The notes under the pieces: model-generated | Databases searched by the model: none | The model's input: only the letters and a program-made list of their open reading frames with translations | Told to the model about the DNA's origin: nothing | Program-made: the position numbers and the translations under genes | DNA from: Mycosarcoma maydis | Lineage: Eukaryota > Basidiomycota > Ustilaginomycetes > Ustilaginales | Assembly (NCBI RefSeq): GCF_000328475.2 | Contig: NC_026483.1 | Location: 744,001 to 808,000, forward strand | Direction of reading: 5' to 3' | Length of the DNA stretch: 64,000 bases | In this document: positions 49,550-59,800 of the stretch, in pieces | How the letters are laid out: each line of letters starts with the position of its first letter | Position numbering within the stretch: position 1 is the first letter of the stretch

Positions 49550-50569
49550 CTATGGCTGTTGCTTTTCGAACAGGCTCGGGAAGGTATGTTGCGGGGTGGG
49601 CTGTAGCCAGTTGCGCTCATCGTACTTGGCGATTTCTGTGTCACCTTCGATCATGTGGAACGTGTAGATGAATCTGCTCTTGTCGCTGAGGTTCATTTCG
49701 CTCTTATGGAGCACTGAGCCGTGGATGAGGACTAAGGTGCCTGCGGTGCACTCTGCAGTTTGGGCAGATTCGTCGTTCCAGCTAGATTCTTCGGTATCGG
49801 AGAGCGGGAGGAAGGTGGTTCCAGCGTCGGGGTTGGATGGGATTTTGCGGACGAAACGTTTGTTGACGCCTCTTGAGATTCCGAGGTGCTCGTTGTGGAC
49901 GTCGAGCGGTCTGGCGGTCTCGAAGGCGGGCGGTGGGGGAGGCGGGTTCTTTGGCCATCGATGCGATCCGGGGAGAAAAGACAGACATCCATTGCTTGTC
50001 GTACAGTCTTCCAGTGCGAACCAGAATCCTATCGCGCTCGGTGGATCAGTATAGAGAAACGTGGAATCATTGTGACTCGGTACGGCTCCACCGATACTCG
50101 GCTGTTTGCAAATGATCATGCTCTGCAACACACGTGGATCCTTATGCACTGCCAAGCTGCGAGCCACATTTTGCAGCTTGGAGCTGAACGAAAACTCGCG
50201 AAACACGGGATCGAGCATGTGCAAGCCATGACCACATTTGTTGATAGCGCGATCCTTGGGTACCAGAAGCGACTTGGTGGTAGCGTCGAGCGCACCTTGC
50301 TCGAAAAAGTAGTGGATCCGATCTCCTGACTCGAGGAAGTAGCGATCACCGACGTGCGCTTCTTCGCCCTCTTCTTCGGACGACGTCGTGAACGCAGTCA
50401 GAGGGTGATTTTCGAGCGAGAAGCTCGAGATGAGGTGCTTGCTGTGCGCGAGCAGTGCGGTGGGATCGAAGAACGACGGCAGCAAAAGATACCCGTCGCG
50501 ATGGAACTGTGCAATCTGCGCCGATGTCAGTGTGCCGTCCGAGCCACACGTTTCGGCGTTCGTAACCAT
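49550..50569 (-). CDS. Phytanoyl-CoA dioxygenase family protein (PHYHD1-like)
   Basis: Intronless, 339 residues. The double-stranded beta-helix Fe(II)/2-oxoglutarate oxygenase motifs are H166-x-D168 (SHNDSTFLYT) and a C-terminal His in VLIHGSVLHKSEMNLSDKSRFIYTFH, with the 2-oxoglutarate-binding Arg299. The start FHRDGYLLLPSFF and the GFWFALEDCTTSNGCLSFLPGSHR segment are close to animal PHYHD1. These oxygenases hydroxylate an alpha-carbon, or in some cases act without decarboxylation coupling to a known substrate; the physiological substrate of PHYHD1 is not settled. No peroxisomal C-terminal SKL is present (it ends EKQQP), unlike classical PHYH, so cytosolic location is inferred. It is convergent with the cysteine-synthase-like gene, 166 bases between stops. 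Confidence 0.92.
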   Translation of the reverse strand: MVTNAETCGSDGTLTSAQIAQFHRDGYLLLPSFFDPTALLAHSKHLISSFSLENHPLTAFTTSSEEEGEEAHVGDRYFLESGDRIHYFFEQGALDATTKSLLVPKDRAINKCGHGLHMLDPVFREFSFSSKLQNVARSLAVHKDPRVLQSMIICKQPSIGGAVPSHNDSTFLYTDPPSAIGFWFALEDCTTSNGCLSFLPGSHRWPKNPPPPPPAFETARPLDVHNEHLGISRGVNKRFVRKIPSNPDAGTTFLPLSDTEESSWNDESAQTAECTAGTLVLIHGSVLHKSEMNLSDKSRFIYTFHMIEGDTEIAKYDERNWLQPTPQHTFPSLFEKQQP

Positions 50570-51291
50570 GATGGCGCAGCAGCGTAGAGTTGGCGTCTAT
50601 CACAGCTCCAACAGGCAATGGCTTTTCAGCTGGTCAAGAAACAATCCAGTCCAGAATCACGTTCGAAAGCTAACTTAGTCGCCGTTATCAGAGCATACAC
50701 CACTCCGCGCCCCGCCCCGCCACGCAACGCCTCTCAACTCAGCCTCGGCTTCTCGGAAACGCCCAGGTCTTGCCGAAGTGCCGCAATCACGAATCACGAA
50801 TTTTTGGTGGAGCTTTCAATTCAGTTGTGTCGACGTAACAAGTGGAAATTCCTCGCGCGTCGCACGTGTCGTTCGTTGTACGTTGCGCCTTTATTTTTAG
50901 TCGTGAGTGACGTTCATCGGCGCTGTAGTAGATTGCCGCACAATAACCGTTACCGGATCCCCAAAATCAGGATTTGTACAGCCGAAAGCGCGTTGTGAAT
51001 CGAATCGTGAACGACACACAGACACGGACACGGAGCGTCATCAGCGAACCGCTCATCGCTGATAGCTTGTACCTGGCTGCTGATCATTCATGACTACGTA
51101 CATGAAGACCTTGTCGTTAGTCAGCCATCGCACTCAAGACTAGATGTGTGCACGATACTAGGAAACAAGCTCGGTCATTCGATGCTCGGATACGGCGAAC
51201 CCTATTCGACACAGTTGCTTGTTCAATCACCAGCATCTTGAGAAAAGAAGACCCTCTTGTCAAGAAGCCTACGAACGATACGATAGCTACC
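50570..51291. promoter_or_regulatory. Divergent promoter of the PhyH and OPT genes
   Basis: About 720 bases between divergent starts. Two abutting upstream ORFs (51090-51143 and 51144-51161) precede the OPT ATG. A tcacgaatcacgaa word is at about 50787-50800 and a tcgtgagtg word at about 50901. Confidence 0.5.
51090..51161 (+). promoter_or_regulatory. Two abutting upstream ORFs before the OPT transporter
   Basis: ATG 51090 opens a 17-codon frame ending in TAG at 51141-51143. The next three bases are a new ATG (51144) that opens a 5-codon frame ending at 51161. Both are out of frame with the main ATG at 51292. If the mRNA starts upstream of 51090, ribosomes would meet both before the main start, suggesting leaky-scanning or reinitiation control; the transcript start is not known. 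Confidence 0.45.
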
Positions 51292-53514
51292 ATGCCGGCT
51301 GCATCGACAGTATCACATCTAGAAGCGTCGAGCTCTCGAGACGCTGAGATCTACGTATCCACGTCGTCAGCCGATCACGCTAGCGTCTCTGACGCCGACG
51401 ATGATTTCACAATACGAGCCGTCATCGCTGGCCTGCTTATCGGCTGCTTGCTTGCATTCACCAACCTCTACCTCGGCCTTCAGTCCGGATGGATCAGCAT
51501 GATGTCGCTACAAAGTTCGCTGCTCGGCTTTGCGCTCTTCCGTATGCTTCCCCAGCACGTCAATCTGGCCGGTCGACGATTCGCACTCATGTCGAGCGCA
51601 TTCACACCACAGGAGAACGTGCTAGTACAGACCACAGCAGCAGCAGTAGGAGTGATGCCGCTCTCGGCAGGTCTCGTCGGGGTGATACCAGCATTGAACA
51701 AATTGAGTCTGGACAAGGATGGTAGCGAGCCGATCGAGTTGGACTTTGTGCATCTGTTGGGATGGTGTTTCGCGTTGGCCTACTTTGGCGTGTTCTTCGC
51801 GTCACCGTTGAGAGAGCCGATGATCATCAAGGAGAAACTGACCTTTCCGAGCGGTACGGCGACAGCGCAGTTGATCGGCGTGCTGCACAACAAGCCACTG
51901 GCTCAACAGCAGACTTCTGCTACACGACACAGCTCAGGTTACTCGAACCATACTGAAGACCAACAGGACCACGAAAGAACCGCGCTCCTAAATGGTTACG
52001 ATCCATCCAACATCCACCTCGATGATGATCAAGAGGACAGCGCATCGGTCAAACTCGACACTTCCAAGAGTTGGAAAGCCTTAGCCTGGTCCTTTTCTGG
52101 CTCGGCAGGCTTCACCCTCTTGTCTTACTACCTCCCTGTTCTGTACGCCATACCTTTGTTCGACTTTATCCCGCCGCACAATCTCGCCTCGATGTGGGGA
52201 TTCTGGTTTACACCTTCACTCAACTACATCGGTCAAGGGATTATCATGGGATTGCCAACGACTGTGAGCATGACGGCAGGTGCGATCGTGGGCTGGGCGG
52301 TCTTAAGCCCGATGGCATACTACAATGGCTGGGCCAAAGGCCATCCTTTGGACTCGGAGGACGGGAGCAAGGGCTGGATCCTATGGATCAGCCTAGCCAT
52401 CATGTGCTCTGAGAGCATCGTGGGGCTGGTTGCGTTAGTAGCTAGCAACGGCATTCAAGATCTCAAGAGCCTGGTGGTGACGAGCAAGCAGAGGCGGCAG
52501 CAGCAGTCCGAGGCAAGCGGTGCTCACGAGAGCGCAGAAGACGAGGCAGATTCTGACCACGAACCTCCACATCGAAACACACCAAAGACGTGGGTCATGA
52601 GCGGCTTGATGGGATCCACATTGGTCGCAGTGATGCTCATCTACATGGCTTTTGGCGCAGAAGGCATCTCTCCGTGGGCGACGTTGCTCAGCATCATTCT
52701 CGCGTCGCTGTTCGCTATCCTGGGTGTTCGTGCGCTCGGCGAGACGGATCTGAACCCAGTCTCAGGCATCGGCAAGATCTCGCAGCTCATCTTTGCGCTT
52801 GTACAGCCCGGCAATGTGGTAGCCAACTTGGTCGCCGGAGGTATCGCAGAAGCTGGTGCCATGCAAGCCGGCGATCTGATGCAAGACTACAAGACGGGCC
52901 ATCTGGTGGGTGCATCACCGAGATCACAGTTCAAGGGTCAGCTGATCGGAAGCACGCTCGGCATCTTGATGAGCAGTTTCGCATACAAGCTGTACACGAG
53001 CGCATACGAGATTCCTGGACCGCAATTCCCTGCACCCACAGCAGCCGTGTGGCTCAACCTGGCAAGGCTAGTGAATCACGGACACTTGCCGGACAAGGTC
53101 GAGGTGTTTATGATGGGATTTGGAGCCATCTTTGCGCTGACTGGTGGGATCAAGACGCTGGCACGCAGCAAAGCACTTCGCCAAGAGGCGCGAGTTGGCT
53201 CTAGTGTCGCTGCCACAGTCGCCAAACTTGTACCGAGCGGAATTGCATTTGGCGTGGGCATGCTCAACACGCCCAACTTTTCGTTGGCTCGTTTGGTCGG
53301 TGGATTGATCGCGCATTGCCACTATTCGCGCTCGAGCTCGTCTTCCAACACATCGTCGAGAGCGATGGCGGGTATTGGTATCATCATCATCGCCAGCGGT
53401 TTCGTACTGGGAGAAGGCGCGGCCAGTATCGTGACGCTGCTGCTCAAGCAGAACGGCGCTCAAGCTTGGACTTGTGCGGGCTGCCGCGGAGGATGCGCTG
53501 GCGGATGCTCCTGA
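51292..53514 (+). CDS. Oligopeptide transporter (OPT) family membrane protein
   Basis: 740 residues from ATG 51292; the frame is open further 5' but has no ATG. A hydrophilic N-terminus of about 35 residues is followed by many hydrophobic helices, starting IRAVIAGLLIGCLLAFTNLYLGLQSGWISMMSLQSSLLGFALF. A large hydrophilic loop lies at about 205-255 and a second at about 400-430 (RRQQQSEASGAHESAEDEADSDH). The PSGTATAQLIGVLH and DLNPVSGIGKISQLIF segments, the latter with an NPVSG turn, are typical of the OPT superfamily, YSL-like branch. These proton-coupled transporters carry oligopeptides or metal chelates such as siderophore- or nicotianamine-type complexes. The C-terminus ends in a short cysteine-rich tail with four Cys in 13 residues (CAGCRGGCAGGC). 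The substrate is not determined. Confidence 0.9.
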   Translation: MPAASTVSHLEASSSRDAEIYVSTSSADHASVSDADDDFTIRAVIAGLLIGCLLAFTNLYLGLQSGWISMMSLQSSLLGFALFRMLPQHVNLAGRRFALMSSAFTPQENVLVQTTAAAVGVMPLSAGLVGVIPALNKLSLDKDGSEPIELDFVHLLGWCFALAYFGVFFASPLREPMIIKEKLTFPSGTATAQLIGVLHNKPLAQQQTSATRHSSGYSNHTEDQQDHERTALLNGYDPSNIHLDDDQEDSASVKLDTSKSWKALAWSFSGSAGFTLLSYYLPVLYAIPLFDFIPPHNLASMWGFWFTPSLNYIGQGIIMGLPTTVSMTAGAIVGWAVLSPMAYYNGWAKGHPLDSEDGSKGWILWISLAIMCSESIVGLVALVASNGIQDLKSLVVTSKQRRQQQSEASGAHESAEDEADSDHEPPHRNTPKTWVMSGLMGSTLVAVMLIYMAFGAEGISPWATLLSIILASLFAILGVRALGETDLNPVSGIGKISQLIFALVQPGNVVANLVAGGIAEAGAMQAGDLMQDYKTGHLVGASPRSQFKGQLIGSTLGILMSSFAYKLYTSAYEIPGPQFPAPTAAVWLNLARLVNHGHLPDKVEVFMMGFGAIFALTGGIKTLARSKALRQEARVGSSVAATVAKLVPSGIAFGVGMLNTPNFSLARLVGGLIAHCHYSRSSSSSNTSSRAMAGIGIIIIASGFVLGEGAASIVTLLLKQNGAQAWTCAGCRGGCAGGCS

Positions 53515-53628
53515 AACCGATATGCGAGTCTTTATCGCAGTGAATTATAACAAGACGGATGACCTCTTCGTGCTTGGCTTTTCGATAACTTACGTGTGAA
53601 TTCACGTTTGTGAATTGTGAATAACTTA

Positions 53629-53664
53629 GGGGGTATCAAAATTCTTGGGATTCCAAACCCACGC
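53629..53664 (+). repeat. Left terminal inverted repeat
   Basis: Begins GGGGGTATCAAA and continues attcttgggattccaaac. It matches the reverse complement of 56393-56428 in about 28 of 30 positions, differing at two single bases (A/C and T/C) before divergence near the inner edge. Confidence 0.8.
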
Positions 53665-53816
53665 ATCTCCTGCAACGGTATATTCATCTCACACCGATCA
53701 CTTCCAGCAATGTTGCAGATCAGACTCACGTGATCTTACTGATGATCGGAATACAAGGTAGCAGGAAGCGACTACGACGACTCGTATGCTTGCGAAGCCG
53801 ATCCTGAGGCAGATGT

Positions 53817-54392
53817 CTATGATGCTCCAGTCGTCCTTGGTCTCTTTCGCCTTCTTGCAGCAGACGAAGCTTGCGATCCCGTTTCAGTTGCCTCGCGCAT
53901 CATAGAGTTGTGCTCCTCGGCTGTCTTTTCGTAGCGCCTTGATTGTGGAGTCGTGTCCTCCTCTTCTCGCCCAGTTGACCTAAAGAGCGCCTGAAACATC
54001 TCCTCACGAAGATCGTGTGCTTGGGAACTTCGCATTCCAGAGCTGGCGTGCTGCGACATACCGGCCGCTGCTTGAGCAGTGTCCTCCTCATGCTGAGGTT
54101 GAGCGGCTTGACGAGTTGTTCGTAGCTCCTGGCGGCTTGGCCTTGCTTCGTGCAGCGATGTCACAATGTCGTGAACTTGCTCTTCCGAGAATGAAAGCTC
54201 CAGCAGCTCTCGTAGTTGGTCTTCTCCATCATATCGGCTTGCAAAGGTATGCGCAATGATACATGCTTGAATCGTAGATGCGGCAATGTCTCGATCCTTA
54301 ACGCGATAGATGTTGCCGCGATAGTCTTTCAGGGTGGGCGGATTGGACCCTTTGTCTGCGGCATCAGCAAAGAAAGCGCAGGTCATTTTCAT
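53817..54392 (-). CDS. Hypothetical protein within the transposon-like element
   Basis: 191 residues from ATG 54392; an upstream in-frame stop lies immediately before, so no extension is possible without splicing. Residues 35-75 are helical (VKDRDIAASTIQACIIAHTF, QLRELLELSFSEEQVHDIV), then a Gln/Glu/Ser-rich region, and the C-terminus is a basic block RRRKRPR typical of nuclear localisation. I recognise no family. Lying next to the right-hand SANT-type gene in the same orientation and inside the inverted repeats, it is likely an element-encoded protein, perhaps a second accessory factor. Whether it is expressed is unknown. Confidence 0.45.
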   Translation of the reverse strand: MKMTCAFFADAADKGSNPPTLKDYRGNIYRVKDRDIAASTIQACIIAHTFASRYDGEDQLRELLELSFSEEQVHDIVTSLHEARPSRQELRTTRQAAQPQHEEDTAQAAAGMSQHASSGMRSSQAHDLREEMFQALFRSTGREEEDTTPQSRRYEKTAEEHNSMMREATETGSQASSAARRRKRPRTTGAS

Positions 54393-54609
54393 TTTCACTC
54401 ATCAAACTATCGACATGTCGGAAACAATTTCATTTGATGCTACAGAAGATGCTACATGGTTGTGTATGATGTACAGGTACATTTACAGGGTATGGGAGAG
54501 GTATGCAGCAATGAAACGTACATGGGGCATGCGGGGATGGTGATCGAGGGTAAGCAAATGCAGCAAGTTGAGAGACGTCGAACAGAAAGCGCGAAGAGCA
54601 ACAACCGAT

Positions 54610-55822
54610 CTAGGCATCGCGGCTGGGACCCACAGAAGAGTTAGAAGCCAAGCGACCAGCAAGAAGGGTAACCACTTTCGTCAACACCTGTTGGTTGTTC
54701 TGGAGCATGCGAAACATGGCCGTGGTTTGCTGCTGAGTCGCTTCCTTGAGGGCATCGCAATGCCTCTACTCCCGCTCCTTCTCCCTCTGCTCTCGCTCCT
54801 TCACCCAGTCGGCCTCGACCTTCTCCAGATAGAGGCGAACCTCCTCCCGCCTCGTCATTTCCTTCTCCACGGCAAGTCGCATCTCCATGATGTTCTTCTG
54901 CGATTGATAGTAGACATCTGCATTCGAGTCTCGTTTCTGCTCGATACCATTGCGCTTACGCTTGCCTGCCAAAGTCAGAGCGCCTGTTATCGATGCACCT
55001 CTGTCAGATGGGGTGGGAGTGGTAGGGCCGCTGAGCAAAGATGGGCCAGGAGAGTCGGAAAAGGAACGCCTGACCATGGTAGAAGGCGTACTGGTGGTGG
55101 ACTGCGAAGAACCACTGCTGCCTGTCGTCCTGTCCAGCATGACGACGAGATTGGGGAGGCCACGGCCATGAGGACGATTGTTCATCATCTCCTGGAACTG
55201 AGGAAACCACGGATGCGTGGCAATAATTGCGGCACGAGAGGCAAAGGCCTATATAGAGATTAAGAGTCATGAGCAATATATGAGTGAGCGTTTCCGACGT
55301 GGTTTGATGATCACATAGCATACTTAGCGGATCTGTGGAGTCCATGTCTTAAAAAAAGCCGGCGCCAGTGATTCCAAGTTTCTTCGTTTGATCGTAGTAG
55401 GTCTTCTTGAGCCAACGAATCTTGAACTTGATCCGTTCAGGCTCGACCGGATTAGTAGACGGAAAGATCTGATTGAAAATGTCTCGGTAGACGCCGTTCT
55501 TGCGAAGCCTATTGGAAGGGTCGTTGCTGTCGTTCTCGCGAGATGGGAGTAGGCACAGCTGGAACGATTCGTTGCTGTGCAGAATGGAGACCAAGCGTTG
55601 AACCTCTTGAGATTGCCAGATGAAGTTCTTCTTTGCAGACCATGAGGCAGCAGCGGAGGTGTTGGTGGTGTCCATGCAGGCCGGGCAAGATCCTGAAGGC
55701 TTGGAGAGCGACTGTTGGGCGGCGGGCGATGGTTGGGGCAGCGAGGTCTGGCAAGAAAGCAGAGGTGAGGGTGAAAGCTGAGTTGACAGCGACTGTGCCT
55801 GCTCTGAAGTCGATATTGACAT
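54610..55822 (-). pseudogene. SANT/Myb-like DNA-binding gene of the element, broken by in-frame stops
   Basis: Exon-like block 1 (55822 to 55349, 157 codons) has a SANT/Myb_DNA-bind_3-like pattern: FIWQSQEVQRLVSIL, a basic patch with RKNGVYRDIFNQIFP, and IKFKIRWLKKTYYDQTKKLG. It ends TGAGFF then TAA, where the frame continues DMDSTDPLS before a GTATGC donor-like site. Block 2 (from 55248, after a TAG acceptor) reads AFASRAAIIATHPWFPQFQEMM, the second half of the domain, followed by a charged coiled coil (MRLAVEKEMTRREEVRLYLEKVEADW). A TAG at 54766-54768 interrupts it and the same frame then continues 51 more helical codons to 54610. The intron phase does not fit cleanly either. The best reading is a decayed gene, though a sequence error or readthrough cannot be excluded. 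Confidence 0.6.
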
Positions 55823-56392
55823 GCTCTGTGCTGCGGTTGAGCATGGTACCTATAGCGTCAAAGACGCAGTTGGATCCGGAGCGCTTGTGCCCTGAGCATC
55901 CAGAGGCACGCCATCGAAAAGCTGCGAGTCCAGCTGCGGGTCGAGCTGGTCACTCCGCTTGCCAGAGCGATCACAGTCTTCTCTGATTGCACTCATGGCG
56001 AGGTGTAGCGCTGGGTGGACTTACGTTGCAGAACGGAGAGAGCATGTTGAAAAGATGTGGTAAGGTTAGAGGTATACCTGCCTCCGTTTTTGGCAGGGAG
56101 TATGATAGCTGAGGGAACAAGACTCGCAAAAGAGACAGTCACGGAGTCGTACGCATTCAAGGGTGCAGATCAGGGTCTCCCTCCGCACTTTCCGGCCGAG
56201 CGAAGTTTTCTAAGCGTAATCTATCACTTGAGCTTTCAAAAATCATAAAACTGAGGTTGGGATTCCATACACGATAAACTCGCAGCTTTCTGCATGTTTT
56301 TGAATTTCTCCGTGTTTTTGCAATCGTGAATTTGGCTGCGTCAATCACGAATTTTGGCAAAACCGCGACTTTGGGAAACTCAACCCAAAAAA

Positions 56393-56428
56393 CCACGTGT
56401 TTGGAATCCCGAGAAGTTTGATACCCCC
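56393..56428 (-). repeat. Right terminal inverted repeat
   Basis: Its reverse complement begins GGGGGTATCAAACTTCTCGG and pairs with the left end at 53629-53664. Confidence 0.8.
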
Positions 56429-56839
56429 TGTTAAGTCGTGAGTGGTTTCTCAAAATTTCACCGAGTCACGAGTCGTGAGTCGTGAGTGTTGGTCTCGACG
56501 CGTCATTCACGATTGACGTAAATGATGTGAAGAACGTAGAGTCACGAGCCTTACAGTCGTGAACACGAAACACGTAAGCTGAGCATTCGTGTTAATTGGC
56601 AAATCGCTCGTGACTACTTCGCGGTGAGAAGATCTGCAACGCTGTCTTCGTCACGCCACCATTCAAAGTCAATATCCATTACCAGAGCAATCAGGCGGAT
56701 AGCATCATCTTGACCGCTGCCCGTGTCGCCTCTGTGGAATACCGTCGGACTCCCCTCCACATGCCTTCGATGCTTGCGATGCTCGGTTGAGCAATGGCCT
56801 ACTGTACGTCGCACTGTGGAGACGGCATTGATTCATGGA
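56429..56839. other. Intergenic region between the element and TOP3
   Basis: About 410 bases with heptamers at 56463-56490 (gagtcac, gagtcgt twice, gagtgtt) and tcacgagcc / gtcgtgaac near 56540-56560. The TOP3 promoter must lie in this short interval. A 66-codon open frame on the minus strand (56614-56814) is not convincing. Confidence 0.4.
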
Positions 56840-59800
56840 ATGCAATTGCTCTTGCAACCAATCTCGAGACAGTATACACCAGCAACGGCTTCTAATATTG
56901 GAACGTGCTACCATGCACAGCTGCCTCTTGCCTTTGAGCTTCAGCCTCAGCCCTGCATCAACAATCAATCGCTCAAATCTCCTTTTGCGCTAAGATCACG
57001 CCATCTTTCCACGTCAAAGTGCGCATCTACACTCAACACCGAGAGCGCTACACGAGCGTTTGCGTGCCGAGCTACCGTATCGTCATTGTCTTGCAGTGAG
57101 GCGCGCGCGCCGCTAGCTCGAGGAATGCGTATCTTGTGTGTGGCCGAAAAGCCCTCGATCGCAAAGAGCATAGCGAACATCCTCGCACGTGGACATGCCT
57201 CGAATCGTCCTGGAAAGGACAAGTTCTGCCGCAACTATGATTTCCAGTACCGCATGCCTGGTGTGCAAGGTATGGTGGATATGACCATGACCTCGGTGCG
57301 TGGCCATCTCACCAACACCGACTTTGGCCCTCAACACAAGGCTTGGTTCTCGTGTCCGCCCGCAGATCTCTTCCAGGCTCCTGTTATCACAAACCTCAGC
57401 GATGATGCAAAAGATATCGGGACAAATCTCCGCCTGGAAGCTCGGAATGCCGACGCCGTCATGATCTGGACCGATTGCGATCGTGAAGGCGAGCACATTG
57501 GAAGCGAGATTGTCGCTGAAGTGCGCAAAGTGCGTCGCAATATCCGCGTCATGCGTGCCCGATTCTCTGCTATCATCGACTCGCAGATTCATGCGGCTTG
57601 TCAGAATACCGTCGAGCTCGATTGGAGGGCTGCCGACGCTGTCGAGTCGCGAATTCAGCTCGATCTGCGTATAGGTGCCGCTTTCACACGTATGCAGACG
57701 TTGGCACTTCAGAATCGCATACCTGCCCTCGGCGAGCAGCGCCACGTCATCAGCTACGGCCCTTGCCAGTTTCCTACGCTCGGATTCGTGGTAGATAGGT
57801 ACAAGAAGGTCGTCCACTTTGTGCCCGAGCCATTCTGGCTGCTGCAGGTGCACAAGTCACGTAGTATGTCCGGAGGCGACCCATCACCGGACGATCCGCC
57901 AGAAGAGATCCGCAAAGTTGTCTTCAATTGGGACAGAGTTCACTTGTTCGACAAGTGCGCTGTGCAGATATTTTGCAAGCTCTGCCGTGATAATCCGGAT
58001 GCCACAGTCGACAGTGTGGCGACTAAGCAGACCAAAAAATGGAAGCCGTATCCTCTCACCACGGTTGAGCTTCAAAAGTCGGGCTCACGCCTCTTGCGAC
58101 TCACGCCCAAACGTATTCTGGATGTGGCAGAGTCGCTGTACCAAAAGGGATTCCTCTCCTATCCAAGAACCGAGACGGATGAGTACGACAAGGACTTAGA
58201 CTTTACCAGCCTCATTGCAAAGCAGACAGCCGACAGTGCATGGGGCAACGTTGCACAACGGCTTCTGGATGGCGCCTTTGAACGCCCTCGCAATGGCAAG
58301 AACAACGACAAGGCGCATCCGCCCATCCACCCGACTTCGCACGCCAGCGGTCTCACCGGCGATGACAAGCGCGTCTATGACTATGTGACACGACGCTTCC
58401 TTGCCAGCTGCTGGACCGATGCAATCGGTAATCAAACAAGCGTAGCCATCAGCATTGCAGGCGAGAAGTTCCATGCTTCGGGGTTAGTGATCCTGCAACG
58501 AAACTATCTCGAGGTGTTCACGTACGACAAGTGGGAAGGCAATCTGCTGCCTCCTTTCGTTCGAGGCGAAACCTTTCGACCGACGCGACTCGAGATGAAG
58601 GAAGGCGCCACGTCGCCGCCCAAACTGCTCACCGAAGCCGATCTGGTGAGCCTCATGGACAAGAACGGCATCGGTACCGACGCTACCATCGCCGACCACA
58701 TCGCCAAGGTCGTCGAGCGTCGCTACGTGATGCAAGTCAAGGAAGGCAAGACCACATATCTCGTTCCGTCGACGCTGGGTATCGGCCTTGTGGAAGGGTA
58801 CAACCAACTCAACATGGAAAAGTCGCTTAGCAAGCCTCTGCTGCGTCGCGAGACCGAGTTTCGCATGTCGCTCATTTGCGCCGGTCAGCGAAGCAAAGCA
58901 GAGACGATCGCCGAGAGCCTGGACGAGTATCGCCAAGTGTTTGCGCTCACCCATCGCGAGTTTGATCGTATCGCGGCAACGGTGGTGCATTATCTGACCG
59001 ATCCAAATGCCGGACAGGAAGCGCGCGCGGTCGAACTTCTTGACAGGGACCAAGAAAAATCGGATGAAATCGCCGACGACGATAGTGACGCGGACAGCGA
59101 TGACGGATTTGATGGGCCTGGAAATGGCGGTGCAGCAACCCGTGGGCGTGCAGCAAGAACGCGTGGCAGAGGAAGCGCTAGCACGCGACCTACTCGAGGC
59201 GCACGCGGTGGTGAACGTGGAGGTGCGACAGCAGCTCGACCTGCACAACGTCAGGACGCATCAGACGACAACGACGGTAACAGCATTGTGATGGCTCCAC
59301 CGCCTTGTGCGAATGGAGGATCCGTCAATGCTGCGCCACGCCCATTTGGGGCACTGGCAACTGGCACAACTGGAACGAAACAATGTCTGTGCGGTGACCC
59401 CGCTGCAGAGCGAACGGTGAACAAGGCCGGACCGAATCAAGGACGTCGCTTTCTCGCATGTGCAAAAGCGATGGGCGATTCGAGCAAGTGCGACTTTTTC
59501 GATTGGCTCGACTCGGCATGCGGCGGTGGTGAAGCGCAAAGCACGGGCACCACGACCAGAAGCGTCCCAGCCAAGCGACACATGCCTGCAGACAGTGATG
59601 ATGGCTGGCTGCCGAACATGCGCACTTTCAACTCTGGCGAAATACGACGATGCAACTGTGATCTACAAGCGGTACTCAAGACTACGACCAAGGGAGGGGC
59701 GAACCAAAGTCGATCTTTTTGGACTTGTGGTCGCGAGAGTGCGCGATTGCGGTGCAGATTTTTTGAATGGAACGATGAGGACGGTCAAGGTGGAGGCGGC

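Larger units (their letters stand above)
53629..56428. mobile_element. TIR-bounded DNA transposon-like element carrying a SANT/Myb gene
   Basis: A 2.8-kb block is bounded by an inverted repeat of about 30 bases (left 53629-53664, right 56393-56428; see the repeat features). It contains an apparent SANT/Myb-DNA-binding-type gene broken by two in-frame stops, and a second minus-strand ORF near the left end. PIF/Harbinger-type elements encode a SANT/Myb accessory protein and a DDE transposase. No DDE catalytic motif is visible here, so the element is non-autonomous, has lost its transposase, or belongs to another superfamily. Flanking bases are TTA directly outside the left GGGGG end and TG then TTA outside the right CCCCC end, so a clean 3-base duplication is not certain. 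Both flanks are intergenic DNA. Confidence 0.7.

Noticed and set aside
56614..56814. 66-codon minus-strand open frame near TOP3
   Set aside because: Short, with no recognisable domain; it overlaps the TOP3 5' region and could be a chance frame. No clear splice partners.
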